The position numbers and the translations under genes were made by a program. A model generated the notes under the pieces. That model saw only the letters and a list, made by a program, of their open reading frames with translations, was not told the origin of the DNA and searched no databases. Shown one piece after another: positions 12,401-24,389 of a stretch of 64,000 bases of DNA. How positions within the stretch are numbered: position 1 is the stretch's first letter; each line of letters opens with the position of its first letter. The stretch is from positions 5,806,501 through 5,870,500 of the forward strand of contig JAZARR010000221.1 in assembly GCA_037389465.1 (NCBI GenBank), given 5' to 3'. This DNA comes from Baylisascaris procyonis (taxonomy: Eukaryota; Nematoda; Chromadorea; Rhabditida; Ascarididae).

Positions 12401-13460
12401 AACTGAAGTCGCTCCTTAGTCACACAATTATTTTCATTTCCATACATAAATAGGTCGTTGTGGCAACAAAGGCAATAGAGTGAACCATTGAAACGATAGC
12501 CAAAAATCTTAAGCAATGCAAAAGCGGAAACGAACCTCAGCGAGATGAGTTCGGAGCTTTCTGCAGTGACTTGATCGGATACAGCGAGCATTGCTCTTCA
12601 CTGTTTGCCCATAGCCGTCCGCATGCTCGGTGCCATGGTGCACTTCTAATTCGTCCTCTTCGTTTCCACATTAGATATATTTCTATGGGTATATTTTTGA
12701 GGACCGCAGAATCTAAAAAGCACCACAAGAAAAGTCAAGAGAACTGAGGAAAACATCCATACAGATGAGTACCTATATTCTCAGAAAAACCAAACGGCTC
12801 TTCAACTCTGCAGTGTCCCTTTTTCCCTGCGCACAAGCATTGAATCAGTCCTTCGATTCTAATTGTCTATATAACAGCTGGCTCGATTTATATTACAAAA
12901 GCAACAGCAAAATTGGAATAGTAAAATCGCAATTCGATCACGAATTACATCTCGACCAGCCTATAGTAGCAATAAAGAATAACATCCTGCCTATTCCTCT
13001 AAAGCTTTACCACTGTACTGTCGCCTAGGCACGATGCGACAATCCAAATCAAATATTATGAAACATGTTACAACTCAGAAGCATTACATCAAATTTAGGA
13101 ATAAATTTGAGCGTATATTGAAATTTATCGAAATGCATCCTCATTCAAGTGTTGATAAAATGATGAGTATTTGAAATCTCCCCACCTCATTAATGGATTA
13201 CAAACAGGAAGGAAGCATATGAAGAGATAAAGAACAACGTTACATTGAAATCTTAAATTCCATCTCGTTGATAACTCAAATGAAAGTATAGTAAAAGATA
13301 GAACACTAAGCTAAATAATCGTTTGTCTGCATTCCAGCAAAAACGGCTGCGTACCGCTCATAGAAAACAATTTAGAATCGATACTGACAATACACCGACA
13401 ACACAAACTTGAACATCACTTGTAAGACCTCCAATGAAAACGTTTACAAATTTTGATTTA
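12401..13460. repeat. Segmental duplication block D, copy 2
   Basis: Collinear with 3414-4205, with about 270 bp extra at 13120-13388. The shared plus-strand frame is here joined in frame to an upstream start at 12765, giving 87 codons; in copy 1 a stop separates the corresponding upstream part. No function is assigned. Confidence 0.8.
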
Positions 13461-14130
13461 CAAATTCAAATTTACAACGTTTCCAAACCTATTCTAGAGG
13501 TGTAGACTGAGCTGTTTTTCCAATCAGAAAATGCTTCACTATAAATCGATTCACAACTGAAAATCTTCGTCCACTCTGATGACACATCTTCAAAACAACC
13601 CGTATGTGAACAGATAGGAAAATTTGCCTCCTTTTCCTTCAACCACATTTAAATCCCGTTATTTACAGTAATTGCTCAACACGTGATCACATTATCCCTT
13701 TTGCAGTCGAATCTTATAGACACTATTGCACAGAATCACCAACGCAATAAGGCGAGAAGTTCCGATTAAACAATTACGCTTTCGTATCAATAAAGTGAAA
13801 GAAACAAAAACAACTATAAGAAGTGTTATTCTTTCATTCTCCCTCCCCCCCCCCCCCATACAAAAAATACGGTAAAATTGTTTCAAGCAAGTTGATTACA
13901 AGTGAAAAAAACATCAGAAAACAAATAAAAAGGGATTTGCGACACATCGTCTCCGTACGTCTAACATTCTGCTGCATTCCCTTCATGCAAACAACGAGTC
14001 AGTCACTACAACTAACCCACAGATTCGTACAGTTGAAATACTTGAATCCCTAAACACTATGTCAAATAAGCGTCATAGCAATGAACATCGCAATAACTTA
14101 CAAAACTATCACTGCTGACGATCGGATAAA
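13461..14130. other. No gene seen; homopolymer C13 at 13845-13857
   Basis: AT-rich DNA with a run of 13 cytosines at 13845-13857 and no convincing exon on either strand. It ends where mitochondrial-type sequence starts. Confidence 0.5.
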
Positions 14131-14149
14131 AACCTTCCCAGCATATTAA

Positions 14150-14345
14150 TAATATAAAAAAATCAACCAAAGAATTCAAAACAGAAACTAAAACTCAAAA
14201 AACATTACTACCTTCAAATCAAAAATAACAAACAAAAGTATCATAATAAAAGATGGATATTAAAAGACCTCTGGATTTTACCAACCCTCATAAAAAGCAC
14301 ATTCGAAAGAAGTAATTTTATAAATCCTTACACCTCAAAGCAAAA
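14150..14345 (-). pseudogene. nad3: NUMT: mitochondrial nad3 fragment
   Basis: The minus strand shows two pieces typical of NADH dehydrogenase subunit 3, a small membrane subunit of complex I. The first is SFECAFYEG, corresponding to the conserved FECGF region. The second is FIMILLFVIFDLKVVMFF, corresponding to the FLIFDxE transmembrane segment. They lie in different frames, with stops between them, so the copy is dead. It lies just 3' of the rrnL fragment on the same strand, as in chromadorean mitochondrial genomes. The conserved acidic residue after FDL appears as Lys. Confidence 0.65.
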
Positions 14346-14449
14346 TTACTCAAATAAAACACAACCAAAAGAAATACCGTAAAAGAACAACCCTAACTAA
14401 ATCCAACAAAAAAAAAGTTCTACACTTTTCAAAAAGTTATCAAATCTTA

Positions 14450-14935
14450 ACAAATTTCCTTTCATACTTTCAGTAACAAATCCTCAAATATTGCCAAGAT
14501 AAACAATTCTATCTCACGATGAATTAAACTAATACCACGTCTAATTTACTAAAAGAAGAACAGCCTAAAACCGAGAGTCCTCTCCTCCCCTCCAAGAACT
14601 ATAATACAACATCGATGTAAAACATATCACTATTATAAGAACTAAATTAGTTATGATTCTCTGTTAACTCCGAAAAAATTTTACACCAGAACTCATTGAA
14701 AGCACAAATTATTTTGCTACCTTAATGTCCTCACGTTAAGACTGCCATTTATGAAAACATAGAGTAGAGATCATCATCAAAAAATATCTTAATTCCCTTT
14801 TCTATAGAAATCAATTCTACAATTTTCTAACAAAAAACAACAAAGAGATAACAAAGAAGTCGATATATCAACACCAAAACAAACAGTTCTATCTGTGAAA
14901 CGAATAACCCCTTTAACCTACTGCCTCCTCACTCT
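14450..14935 (-). pseudogene. rrnL: NUMT: mitochondrial large-subunit rRNA fragment
   Basis: On the minus strand the string ACGTGAGGACATTAAGGTAG, followed by CAAAATAATTTGTGC (around 14705-14740), is the highly conserved 16S rRNA segment. Downstream are a degenerate counterpart of the CGATGTTG peptidyl-transferase region near 14610, and AAATTAGACGTGG then TCATCGTGAGATAG near 14515-14550. These correspond to the conserved 3' part of 16S that ends in CGTGAGACAG. The 5' part above 14760 is assigned only by continuity and composition, so that boundary is approximate. Confidence 0.75.
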
Positions 14936-15089
14936 AGTCAACAACAAGAGAAAACACTAAAAACGGTACGATGAACCTTATAGACTAAACTTATCCTATC
15001 TTATTCAACATAAAGCCATTATCCCCTCAATCTGCACTTAATTATGCTGAAAATATAATAGAGACTATAAAATTTAAAAATAATAAATC
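14936..15089 (-). other. Mitochondrial-type link between cox1 and rrnL
   Basis: Matches 7200-7350 next to cox1 copy 1. In a chromadorean mitochondrial genome cox2 and several tRNAs would lie between cox1 and rrnL. This interval is far too short for them, so most have been lost; I could not assign what remains. Confidence 0.45.
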
Positions 15090-16560
15090 TATAAAAAATC
15101 TCAGCCTAATATCTATGATCAAAAACATACTCCTTAAGACTATATTCAGGTCTTCTGTTCACATTCACATAATAATCAAACAAAAAAGACGATGACCTAT
15201 AAAACACTCCAACAAAATACAATTAGAGATAATATTTCAAACAAAATAAATATCAGGATAATTGAAATACTTACGAGGGTAACCAAGAATATCAGCGAAA
15301 TGCAAAGGAAAAAAGTTAAATTAACATTAACAAATATAAGAACAAAAACCCTCCTTATTATCATAAAACACCACAAAGTCACACCCGTAAAAATACCAAA
15401 AACAGTCCCCCAAATAAGAACGTAATGAAAATGTCTGACGACATAATAACTATCATGCAAAATAACATCCAAACTAGAATTAGAAAGTATAACTAAAGTC
15501 AACCCATAAGTAGTAAACAAAAAACAAACCCCATAACTCATAAAAGCAAAGACTGAAACAACACTTCTATACCAACAACGTAGCCAACCAACTAAAACCT
15601 TAACACCCATAGGAACCGCGTTAACCATAGTAGCAGCAGTAAAATACGCCCAGGAATCCAAATCCATACCCACAGTATGGTACGCTCAAGCAACATAACC
15701 AATCAAAACTCAAATCAAAAAACCAATACTCAAAATAGCATAAACTATACCCAAAGAACCAAAAACCTTCTTCTTACCAGTTAAATACATCCTACTCTGA
15801 TTAATAGTACCGAATGCAGGCAAAATCAAAATATAAACCTCAAGATGACCAAAAAATTAAAACAAATACTGATAGATCGGAGGATTACACCAGTGGTAGA
15901 ATCAAAAATAAGAAGTATTAAGATTACGATCAGTCAACAATATAGTAATAGCCCCTGGAAAAACAGGTAAAGATAAAACCAACAAAAAGGAGCTTCAAAT
16001 ACCGTTCAAACAAACAAACTCATATGCTAGAAAGAGATAGAACTCCTACGGTAATTCTCAGTAGCAGTCATAAAATTAACAGATAAACCTAATATCAGCA
16101 TATGTAAACTGAAAATAGTAAGATCCACCCTACTAGCAGGATATCCCATAGTACTCAAAGGAGGATGAACAATCCAACTAGTACGATAACCTATATCCAC
16201 GGAATAAGCATCCAAAATCAGAAACATAGCAGTTGGCAACAACCAAAAACTCAAATTATTCAAACGTGAGTACCTCATATCAAGAGCCCCCAACATCAAA
16301 GGTAACATTCAATTACCAAAACCACCGATCATAGTAGGCATAAACATAAAAATTCATTAAAATAGCATCAGAAGTAATAACGAATTATACAACTGACCTC
16401 TGCCCAAAAGAAGACCAGATTTGGCCAACTCCAAACGAATCACCAAAGACAACCTAGTATCAACAATACTGGATCACAAACCAAACAAAAAATACAAAGT
16501 ACAAATATCTTTATGATTTTATCTCTCCAACCAAATAGACAACTCGCCTTGGTATTCACA
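15090..16560 (-). pseudogene. cox1: NUMT: mitochondrial cox1, copy 2
   Basis: Collinear with copy 1. The longest unbroken stretch is 15197-15673, with [16 protein letters not shown] near its start and [14 protein letters not shown] then [14 protein letters not shown] further on. This copy lacks about 45 bp corresponding to 7495-7540 (the SIISVFAL segment of copy 1). It reaches further toward the N-terminus than copy 1, to about 16540, where the equivalent of the nematode N-terminal segment is recognisable in shifted frames. Stops under the nuclear code and frame breaks make it a pseudogene. Confidence 0.92.
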
Positions 16561-16772
16561 AAATTTACCCAATTAAAACTGTCTCATTCAAATTCCCAAA
16601 ATTCAATTCTAGAAATTAATATTTTTAGCAATTACCCAAAAACTGACGAAGAAAAACCCTCGTCAGAACTTAAACAATGTATTTTTTTCTAGAAAAAGAT
16701 ACTCATTTAAAAAATATTATACATCATAAAGACCAAAGGAAGAGCAGTTCAGTTTGAAAGAACACTGCTCAC

Positions 16773-16962
16773 CTTCTGATCCATTTGACGGTCGCGTTGC
16801 CCAAGTCGTCGTCATCAGGTTCGATGAATCCGCTTTCCATATCGCTTCCACTCTCCGAAACGACCGTCTCCTCGTCGAGCACCTCTCTAAAACGTCCATT
16901 TCTATCGCTTCGTCGCTCCAGCTCTCGCACGCTAACCCACTAGGTTTATAATAATGCTTTGC
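16773..16962 (-). pseudogene. Damaged nuclear exon next to the NUMT, copy 1
   Basis: Minus-strand block bounded by an acceptor TGTAATTTAG (just above 16962) and a donor GTGAGC (just below 16773). It is homologous to 33374-33610. Relative to that copy about 40 bp are missing near 16940. The frame shared by the two copies (RELERRSD, FIEPDDDDLGNATVKW) is therefore no longer in phase with the acceptor. The frame from the acceptor happens to be open but is a different one. The acidic frame looks like a genuine protein. No family recognised. Confidence 0.45.
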
Positions 16963-16989
16963 CTAAATTACAGACTTATCTGAGATAAG

Positions 16990-19900
16990 TAACTCCATCA
17001 TTTTGTAAATTAATTAACCCTCGGTAGTTAACTCTCAGACATTTATAAATTAACCCGTCTTTGATATTTATGAAAACCCTAAGGTATGAGATAATAAATG
17101 TCACCATAACATATTTTTGTCTAAAATCATACGTTCCGCTTCAATTTTGTCGGAAACATTCCTCCCTTCTTCAATAAAAATTTCAGCTGAAGATCGGACG
17201 TTACGGATTCGTAAATAAACTGCGTTATACTACCATGAACATATCTGAAGAATCTGAGGCAATCATCAATCTGTTTCCATCTTGCAAAAGTTATGAAACT
17301 TCAAGATCAATGACAAGTTACAAAAGAACCTTACAATGATCCATTTATACTAATGAATCGTCAAATCGATTACATATTAAGCCCAATATAAGATTTGTTA
17401 GCTGCACCGGCTCCATTAATCACATTTCAAAACTAAATTATGCTAAGGACCGAGGATAGTACGCGATTCATGCGGACCTGAAGGTAACAACCGACGCAAA
17501 AAACGATGCTTATTCGCCATTTCAATAGACACCAAAATTCCTTGTCCGAAACGCTACTCAGCCTCGTAATTCATTATTAATAACGCCACAGTGACTAGGA
17601 AACACTTGTGGGCAAAAGCACCCTTACGAGACAATTTAAAAGTGCTCACAGCAATAAAATCTTCCAGGTACAAGTTCTGTGTCGAGTAGAGAAATGGAGA
17701 GGAAACAGAAGGTAAGATAGAGACAGAGACTGAAATGAATGTTAGGAAAGAATAGGCTCATCGTAACATTCAAATAGTCAATTCTGAAGGTAGTAGGTCC
17801 TTAAGAATGCTTTTAGAATGCACTATTATTCATTTAGAAATAAAACAGATCATCAACACTCCAAGAAATTATTGACTCAACATTATTAAAAGAATGAATT
17901 TCAAAAAGAAATCTCTATGAATACAACAGACCACATAATGCAATCAGAAATTTTAATAAAGAGGAAATATCGATTAATGTTCAATCACAGAAAGCCTTCA
18001 AGCTAAATTTTATAAAAAAAGAGTCTCAAAATAGAGAAAGCAAGAATTTTAACCGATAACATTTAAAAAAAACCTTTCAACAAACCTTAAAAAGTTGTTC
18101 ACATCGAACAATATAACGCCTCACAAACGCCTCTCGCTTGATAAAGAGCTCTGCTAGCCAGCTCTAGAACGACGTCATGATCACATTTTTTCTATTTTTT
18201 CATTTCTCTCATCTAATCGTAAATCGCACATTTTTTCGTCGATCTATTTTTCCATCAGCACCATACCTGATCATGACATTATAAGGAATAAAACTCTTAA
18301 CTCTTCTAAAATATCCCTCAAAATTCTTTCAATAAAACGAATAATCTTATCGACAGCAAATATGCATTTGCTAGGTTCAGAAAGTAAGAACCAGTGCTAC
18401 GAAGCAGTGCACCCTTATTTTCTACCTTTCTACATGACGATTACTACGAAGAATTAATCAAAAATGACAAACTTTTGTACATAGAGTCGAAAATAACATT
18501 CACAACAAAATGGCTGAAATCGAGAATATTACTATTGGAAGATCATCAAAGAACTAATCTAAAATGCTTCTCCACTAATGGCTTTCACTAATTTCTTTGG
18601 CTACTCTTTAATGACATAAGATGACGTCCGCAAACGAGATCCGACTCATGAACTTCCATTACAAATGAAAATATGAACTTTAATCACTTATGAACATCTG
18701 TTATGAGCTGAAGCCTTCGCTCATCATCAAACAATGAATACTATCGAACTCTATGGTAGACTAGGGTTAACTTTCCCATAAGACGTCAACTGGTTCATAT
18801 TAACTCAACAAGAACGATTCATTTACATTTTTACGTTATGTTACCATCATCCCTTCCCTCCATTTAATTATGTAACTCACATTCCATCCTCACAAAAAGG
18901 TTGCATTTCTCCATCGTCAAATACAAAAGTGTCTTTACATACCACTTTTTAGATTCTATGACCATCATATCGAATTTCTTAGTAATGCATTAAGTGCTGA
19001 CAGCAAATTCTATATAGAGAATGCAAGTCACGCCTGTTACAACAATAATGCATTCAATCGCTCAACGTGCCAACCTCATCCACCACCCATTAGACACATA
19101 TGCAAACTCAAGATTACTGTCACATCTAATTACCCATACGATATCCGAAAAAAAAAACACTCTTGCATCTATTCGAGGAAACGAAAAAAGATGAAATTAT
19201 TCTATAATTACCAGCGTGGACTTAGACATACGCGAATTCACTACTGACGAAGGAAAGTGTAATACTTACCTCTTTCGTGACAGGTTACCTTCTATAGGGA
19301 AGAACTTTTGGAACGTTAGTATATCAATTAGACGTATTAGAAGGTGTGTATCGATTAGACCTACTAGCAAGTGCTAAATTTCATCTCTCTACAGGCAATG
19401 CCTGCGATGTTGATGGTTAGAATGTTATAAAACATGTTAGCGTTCATAAAAACGTTTAATATAGAAAAGCACAGAATGGAAAAATGTTAACACAGTGCGA
19501 AATCTGCATATTAAAAAAAAATTAGCATACCCTATAAAAATCAATCAACATAGATGTAAATAAACAATTACAACTCAGTAAATGAAAAAAAAAAGACGAA
19601 AAAGATGAGAGGCACATATAAAGAATGACAGAGAAAGCAGAAGTGAGCAAGCAAGAAAAACACACAGCGCTGACTGATAAATTGAACTTTCAAAAACTAT
19701 CCCATTAGAAGAGAAGAAAAGAATTAGTGAAAAAATTTTCTCGAACTAAATAAATTCGCTCAATAATGGTTTCGCTGAGTAAGCCTAAATAACAAATCAA
19801 AATCAATTTTTTAATCAAAAAGTCCACCGAGAACTAATTCATTAAACTGACGCGCAAAAGGTAAATGATACTATAACGCCAAAAGTAACCGGCGAATAGG

Positions 19901-20130
19901 GATTTATGTGAATTCCCAGACAACAATCTCAACGGCTAAAAAGAAAAACAATCAATGCGATCAATCAGAACATCGTTAAACAATTGCACTAAGTTCTGGA
20001 TATTCAAAATGAGAAAGAAATAACCTCCCATTTCAAAAAAATTTACAAAGGAGAATATCTTTTGGAAGACCATTTTAGTATTAAGCACAAACTAGCAAAT
20101 TTCAGGGTGATCTAGAGAAGCTATGATATC
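16990..20130. other. Long stretch with no supported gene
   Basis: About 3.1 kb of AT-rich sequence. Apart from the start, which matches the flank of 33610-33690, it is single-copy in this window. Only short scattered open frames (the longest about 65 codons, 18394-18591) and purine runs are seen. It may be intron. Confidence 0.5.
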
Positions 20131-20132
20131 AC

Positions 20133-20331
20133 CTGGGAGGCATATAAACGGCGATTTCGGCATTGATTTCCCATGCCAGTTCACGCTCTCTGCTGGTTGG
20201 GTGGATCCGGAAGGCTCTTCTTCTGAAACTGCTCCACGCTTGCCTCGCCTTCGTCCAGGTTTTCGCCCAACGGGTTCACCAAACGTTACGTCGCTCAATC
20301 TCGTTCGCCTCAAATTGAAAATCATTTCAAC
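20133..20331 (-). CDS. Exon candidate with a basic GRKPGRRRGKRG patch
   Basis: A 199-bp minus-strand exon with an acceptor TTTATTTAG just above 20331 and a donor GTGATA just below 20133. It is open in phase 0 through to the donor. The peptide starts VEMIFNLRRTRLSDVTFGEP, continues with the basic patch GRKPGRRRGKRG and then a Ser/Glu-rich part, and ends near FICLPG. The patch resembles an AT-hook or a nuclear localisation signal, which would fit a nuclear protein, but no domain is certain. G+C is clearly above the flanks. It is one of the stronger nuclear exon candidates in the window. Confidence 0.5.
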
Positions 20332-20917
20332 CTAAATAAAAGCGTTGAATAATATAAAAAAATTCGTCCTCTCCAGGGCGGAGATCTTTTCTGCCAATGG
20401 TTGCAAAAATTGCTTCATACGAAGGGATCCACAAGAATTCTGCCCATAAATTACATTCCCTTACACTTTCTGAAATTAATTAAGATATAAAGGAATTCGC
20501 ACTAGTAGGGCAACCTGGAAAATTGAGTAAACCGTCCATATCGACCTTACATTAGAATTGGGCAATGAATCTGATTAGCCCTTTGAAGTGCTCTATAACA
20601 AAAGAGGCACTTTTTGATACAACGCCACCACACCTGTTTGCTTATGAACTATCTCAAAAAAAGTTTTCGGAGTAAAGAAATAATTCAAGTAGATGCATCC
20701 TTCTCACATCACCTATCATGCTATAAATATGCCTAATTAAAGGATTCAAGCAAAAAACAGTACAGGCCAGGTGGAATTAACACTCAAAAGAGCCTGGTCG
20801 TTTTTGGACTGGCGATGAAAGTGTTCAAGCAATTCAACGTAACAAATAAAATCTCCGATAGTACCGATCATTAAATAATACTTATAACGAAAGCAAGTAT
20901 TAGATTTTTTCACTTAC

Positions 20918-20953
20918 CTTCACTTATTTTCAGTGAGATGGCGGCTCGTTGAC
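20918..20953 (-). CDS. Small internal exon candidate
   Basis: A 36-bp minus-strand block with acceptor AATATTTTAG and a full-consensus donor AAG/GTAAGTG. One phase is open and reads QRAAISLKISE. Its phase does not connect directly to the exon candidate at 20133-20331, so either another exon lies between them or one of the two calls is wrong. No function can be given. Confidence 0.3.
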
Positions 20954-20959
20954 CTAAAA

Positions 20960-21580
20960 TATTCACTCTGCTTATTTTGGTACTCCTGTACAAGGATACA
21001 ATTTTAAACAATACGATAAGGACACTGCTACGAATTCAATAAACGTTTTCCCTCGCCGACTTATTGTGTAAAGGCTAGGAGAACTCGAAATGAACATTGA
21101 ATATTTCGGAATATTCAGCAATGATTCTAATAAACTCGCTCGAATACAACAGCCGGAAATAGAAACTAGCCATTCAATAAAGCAAATTTACTCAACAATC
21201 TAAGTGCTAACAACTCATAACACTTTAATACGATGGCATCATCGTCTAGAAATGTGATTACTATAAAAATTCTCCGATTCGATGTGAACCTAAAAGGTGA
21301 AATTTTTGGATGTTTTGGTTAACTTATAAGCAACATTACTACTATCCTCCCCTTCCCCCTCCCCCCCCTTCCCACTCTGCAAACAACATAAAAGAAACAA
21401 ACCACTATTCATAGAGATTCGTTGTAAGGCGTTCGCCTTGCCCCGTGCTGCAACCACCGTAACCCAATTGTTGATACACTCGCCGCAGCATGCCATATCT
21501 GAGCGCCCGCACGGCCTAAAACATTTCATAGAAGAATTACCACAGGAATTGTTACTTAACAACTACAAAAAACAGCTTCG
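20960..21580. other. No gene seen
   Basis: AT-rich single-copy sequence with a C-rich run near 21350-21375. A minus-strand frame of 90 codons at 21290-21562 has no supporting features. Confidence 0.45.
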
Positions 21581-21581
21581 G

Positions 21582-22507
21582 AACTTTATTAAATTTATAA
21601 AATCTAGTATAAATGACTGCCATTAAATATCAAAAAATCAAGTCATTGTATATTCAACCAATTTTGACTCGGCTGACTCCATGCTCAGCTGTCAAACCAA
21701 TCAAATATACTGCCAGCTTGCCTATGATGGCCAGCTATTCAGAAAAAGCTCTCAGATCAATTCACATGAAATTTTCCTACGATCTATCCCGTTACTCCCT
21801 CGTTTAGTGTAAGTTGGTTTGCGAAGGTGAATGCATTTGAATCGCACATGACCCAAACTAGAGAAAAGGGTCAATCACACAAACTCTGGGACTTCACGAA
21901 TTGGCCGGCAATAAAACGCCAACAAAAACTAAGTGAAAGATTTAATCATTTCTTAGAAAGATCATTCAAAAGTGCCTAATTTCTGATGTCTTCAACATCG
22001 TTTCCGATCAAATCAAACCTCACTACTTGCAGAACACCACAGCGTAACAACTATTTTTAACAATTCGCTGCTAAAATCCCATTCTGATTGCATAAAAGTG
22101 ATTCTTAACATCCTATTAGCCACTAATCCACAAATTTCGGCCACAGAAAAGAGCCATGAATTTAGAAGCAGTGTAATTACAAAATCTAGCCAGGAACATT
22201 CAATGCAGTTTCGAAGCAAAAAAGAAAGGTTTCATCAACGAACTCATTTCAAAAACAATGATTCACAAATTTTGGTCAAAGGTAGCCAACCATGAAGCAT
22301 TCTACAAAATACACGAAAATGATGCTCTCATTCTCCATCGCTAGCAACTTTAATTCTACGAATGAGAGGAGTGAGCAGAAAAATCAACGCGACAATCGCA
22401 CTGCAAAAAATTGTAACAAAAATTTGCAAAAAATGCAACAAATGAAAACCCATTTGAGACAGGCAGGGACGATACGTGTCTTTGCAATTCAACTGATTAA
22501 ATCAACC
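21582..22507. repeat. Segmental duplication block A, copy 2
   Basis: Collinear with 1-936, with small indels. Beyond 22507 it continues to resemble copy 3 (24960-25000), whereas copy 1 does not. Copies 2 and 3 therefore preserve the older right-hand edge and copy 1 is internally deleted. Confidence 0.85.
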
Positions 22508-23448
22508 TGTTAAATAATCGCATTTTTAAATGTTTTTAGAATTTTTAAATAAACAAATAATGAAACACGCGCAATGATGTATGCATATTTTTAAAAAAGA
22601 GCCATATTATGCAAACTTTTCAGTGCAAAATGCAAACAGATCAAATAGATAACTTCAAAATGTACAGAACCTTGCAAAAACGCATACAAAAGAAGGGAAA
22701 CCTTAATTGAGAGACCTAAATCCTAAAATCATTTCCTACCAACAACCTTCTTACTGCAAAAGTAAGGAGCAATAAACGAATCTTTACCTGTTCAAAATGC
22801 TGCCGTTTCGTAGCGACCACCAAGTATGTGTTGCATACTCGATATATCTCAGTTCGGCATCTAAAATCAACATCACTCTATCTATATGAGGTAAGAGTAA
22901 TATCTATTCTTAATAAAATACATTCATATGTTGATAGCTATAAATGGTTTTATAATGGCTCAACTTTGCCCCTTAAATATTCATTAACCTTTCAACTCGT
23001 AAACATTATTCACTTACTAAACCTTCAACTCATGTATATTATTATTCATATGACGCATTACAGCCATAATAAAAGGTTTAACTAGGTGGAAGGACGGCGA
23101 CATTGACGAAATAAGGGTCAAACGAGCTCATTAAACTGTTACAAAGAGTGACTAAACCGCTATAATATGCAACCCAAATAGGGTGGACAGTTCTAAACAA
23201 AAGGACTTATTCACCCGAATCGCCCTCTCTGACTGCAAAGCACCTAGAGTGCTGTTAGTGTGTGATGACAGGACGGTGGCATTATGGGAGTCAAAATCAG
23301 GAGCAACTGGGCCCATAATAACGGATTCTTGTTTGATGAGTTACTTCTGTTGGACTCAAAAATTTGGGCTAACTCCTATGAACTAGAGACCAATCGTCTT
23401 TTGGACTATGGACCAGGTACGCAATCAACGGATAACTCCTATGAGATC
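22508..23448. other. Sequence missing from the paralogous locus at 936/939
   Basis: About 940 bp present here and absent at the matching point of the first locus. AT-rich, with short frames only (for example 22828-23085 plus), and no transposon ends that I can see. Deletion from copy 1 fits better than insertion here, because the first 60 bp are shared with copy 3. Confidence 0.5.
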
Positions 23449-23537
23449 AACTGAAGTCTCTCACCATAAGCGGACGGCTAATAAACGAGATAAACATGAA
23501 ACGCCTCTAGCTGAAGTGCTATTGTGAATGCACTCAC

Positions 23538-23678
23538 CATCTGAGGTAGTTGTCTCGTTCCTTGGTAGTGACGTTTCAACGGCATCGTCCACTGTAATGA
23601 AGCCATCATAAAAGGCTTCTTGTTTTTCAATCGCTCTCGCTTGAAATGATCCGTTTGTCGTTATACTCGTTTCGTACG
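23538..23678 (-). CDS. Internal exon candidate, intact paralog of 1031-1171
   Basis: A 141-bp minus-strand exon with acceptor TATTGTTTCAG and donor GTGAGTG. The open phase begins after two bases of a split codon and contains ARAIEKQEAFYDGF, then a segment ending RNETTTSD before the donor. The partner at 1031-1171 keeps length, sites and frame but has one stop. The low-complexity Thr/Ser end resembles a linker. No domain recognised. Support comes from the paralog comparison and the splice signals, not from similarity to a known family. Confidence 0.5.
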
Positions 23679-23709
23679 CTGAAACAATAGAATGCAGTCA
23701 CGTTATCTG

Positions 23710-24389
23710 CCCAATACAAATTTTTCAAGATATGCATAAGCGTTCACGAATACAGTTTACTCGAGTCCCCATAGTAAGAGACCGGCATTCCGTATACCCA
23801 AACTTTTGGTCGCATTTGAAATACAAATGTTTCACCAAATGTGCTGAATAACAATGGTTCTTCCTAATACGCTCATCTATAAAAGTGGCAGAACAAATCA
23901 ACTGCTGTAGTGATGCTGTCTTAAGAAAGTGATCATTCTTTAAAAAAAGAAAGGAAAAAAGAGAGAAAGAATTGTTAAAAATCAACAGCAGGGCATTTTT
24001 TAAGCTGTTCCAGCTATTGCTGGCCTAACTACTAGAACGTTTCGCCCTTCCCTCACAACCCACAAAACCTTCTTCCTGGCCAAATTCCGAAGCGCTATCA
24101 TCCTAAGAAACTATCCTGCAAGGATGAAAAAAGCAACCCTGAAAGTTGTAATTAGTAATAATTCAGTGTAAAGTAAACAACATAAATTGCACAGCTCGTA
24201 ATATTGCGGTACGTGCCACATGTACCCCCGTTGCGTCACCATAGGGCACTGCGATGACAACACTTCCGATACAAAGAGGGACACAGACGCAAGAATAAAC
24301 ACAAAGGCAGTCGCGGCATGGGCAGTGAATACTTGTAGGCGACCAGTTGGCATGGGCATAGGCATGGGCAGTGTAGGCCTCAGTACTTG
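23710..24389. other. No gene seen; short repeat shared with 9865-9945
   Basis: Single-copy DNA, except 24237-24330, which matches 9865-9945. Right after that, GGCATGGGCA-type decamers are repeated around 24317-24375. Open frames on both strands here look like by-products of that GC-rich repeat. Confidence 0.5.

Noticed and set aside
13841..13857. Runs of C13, T9-G15 (63833-63856) and C10 (near 34710) as telomere or regulatory signals
   Set aside because: They are plain homopolymers and may be sequencing-length errors. No TTAGGC nematode telomere repeats are seen next to them.
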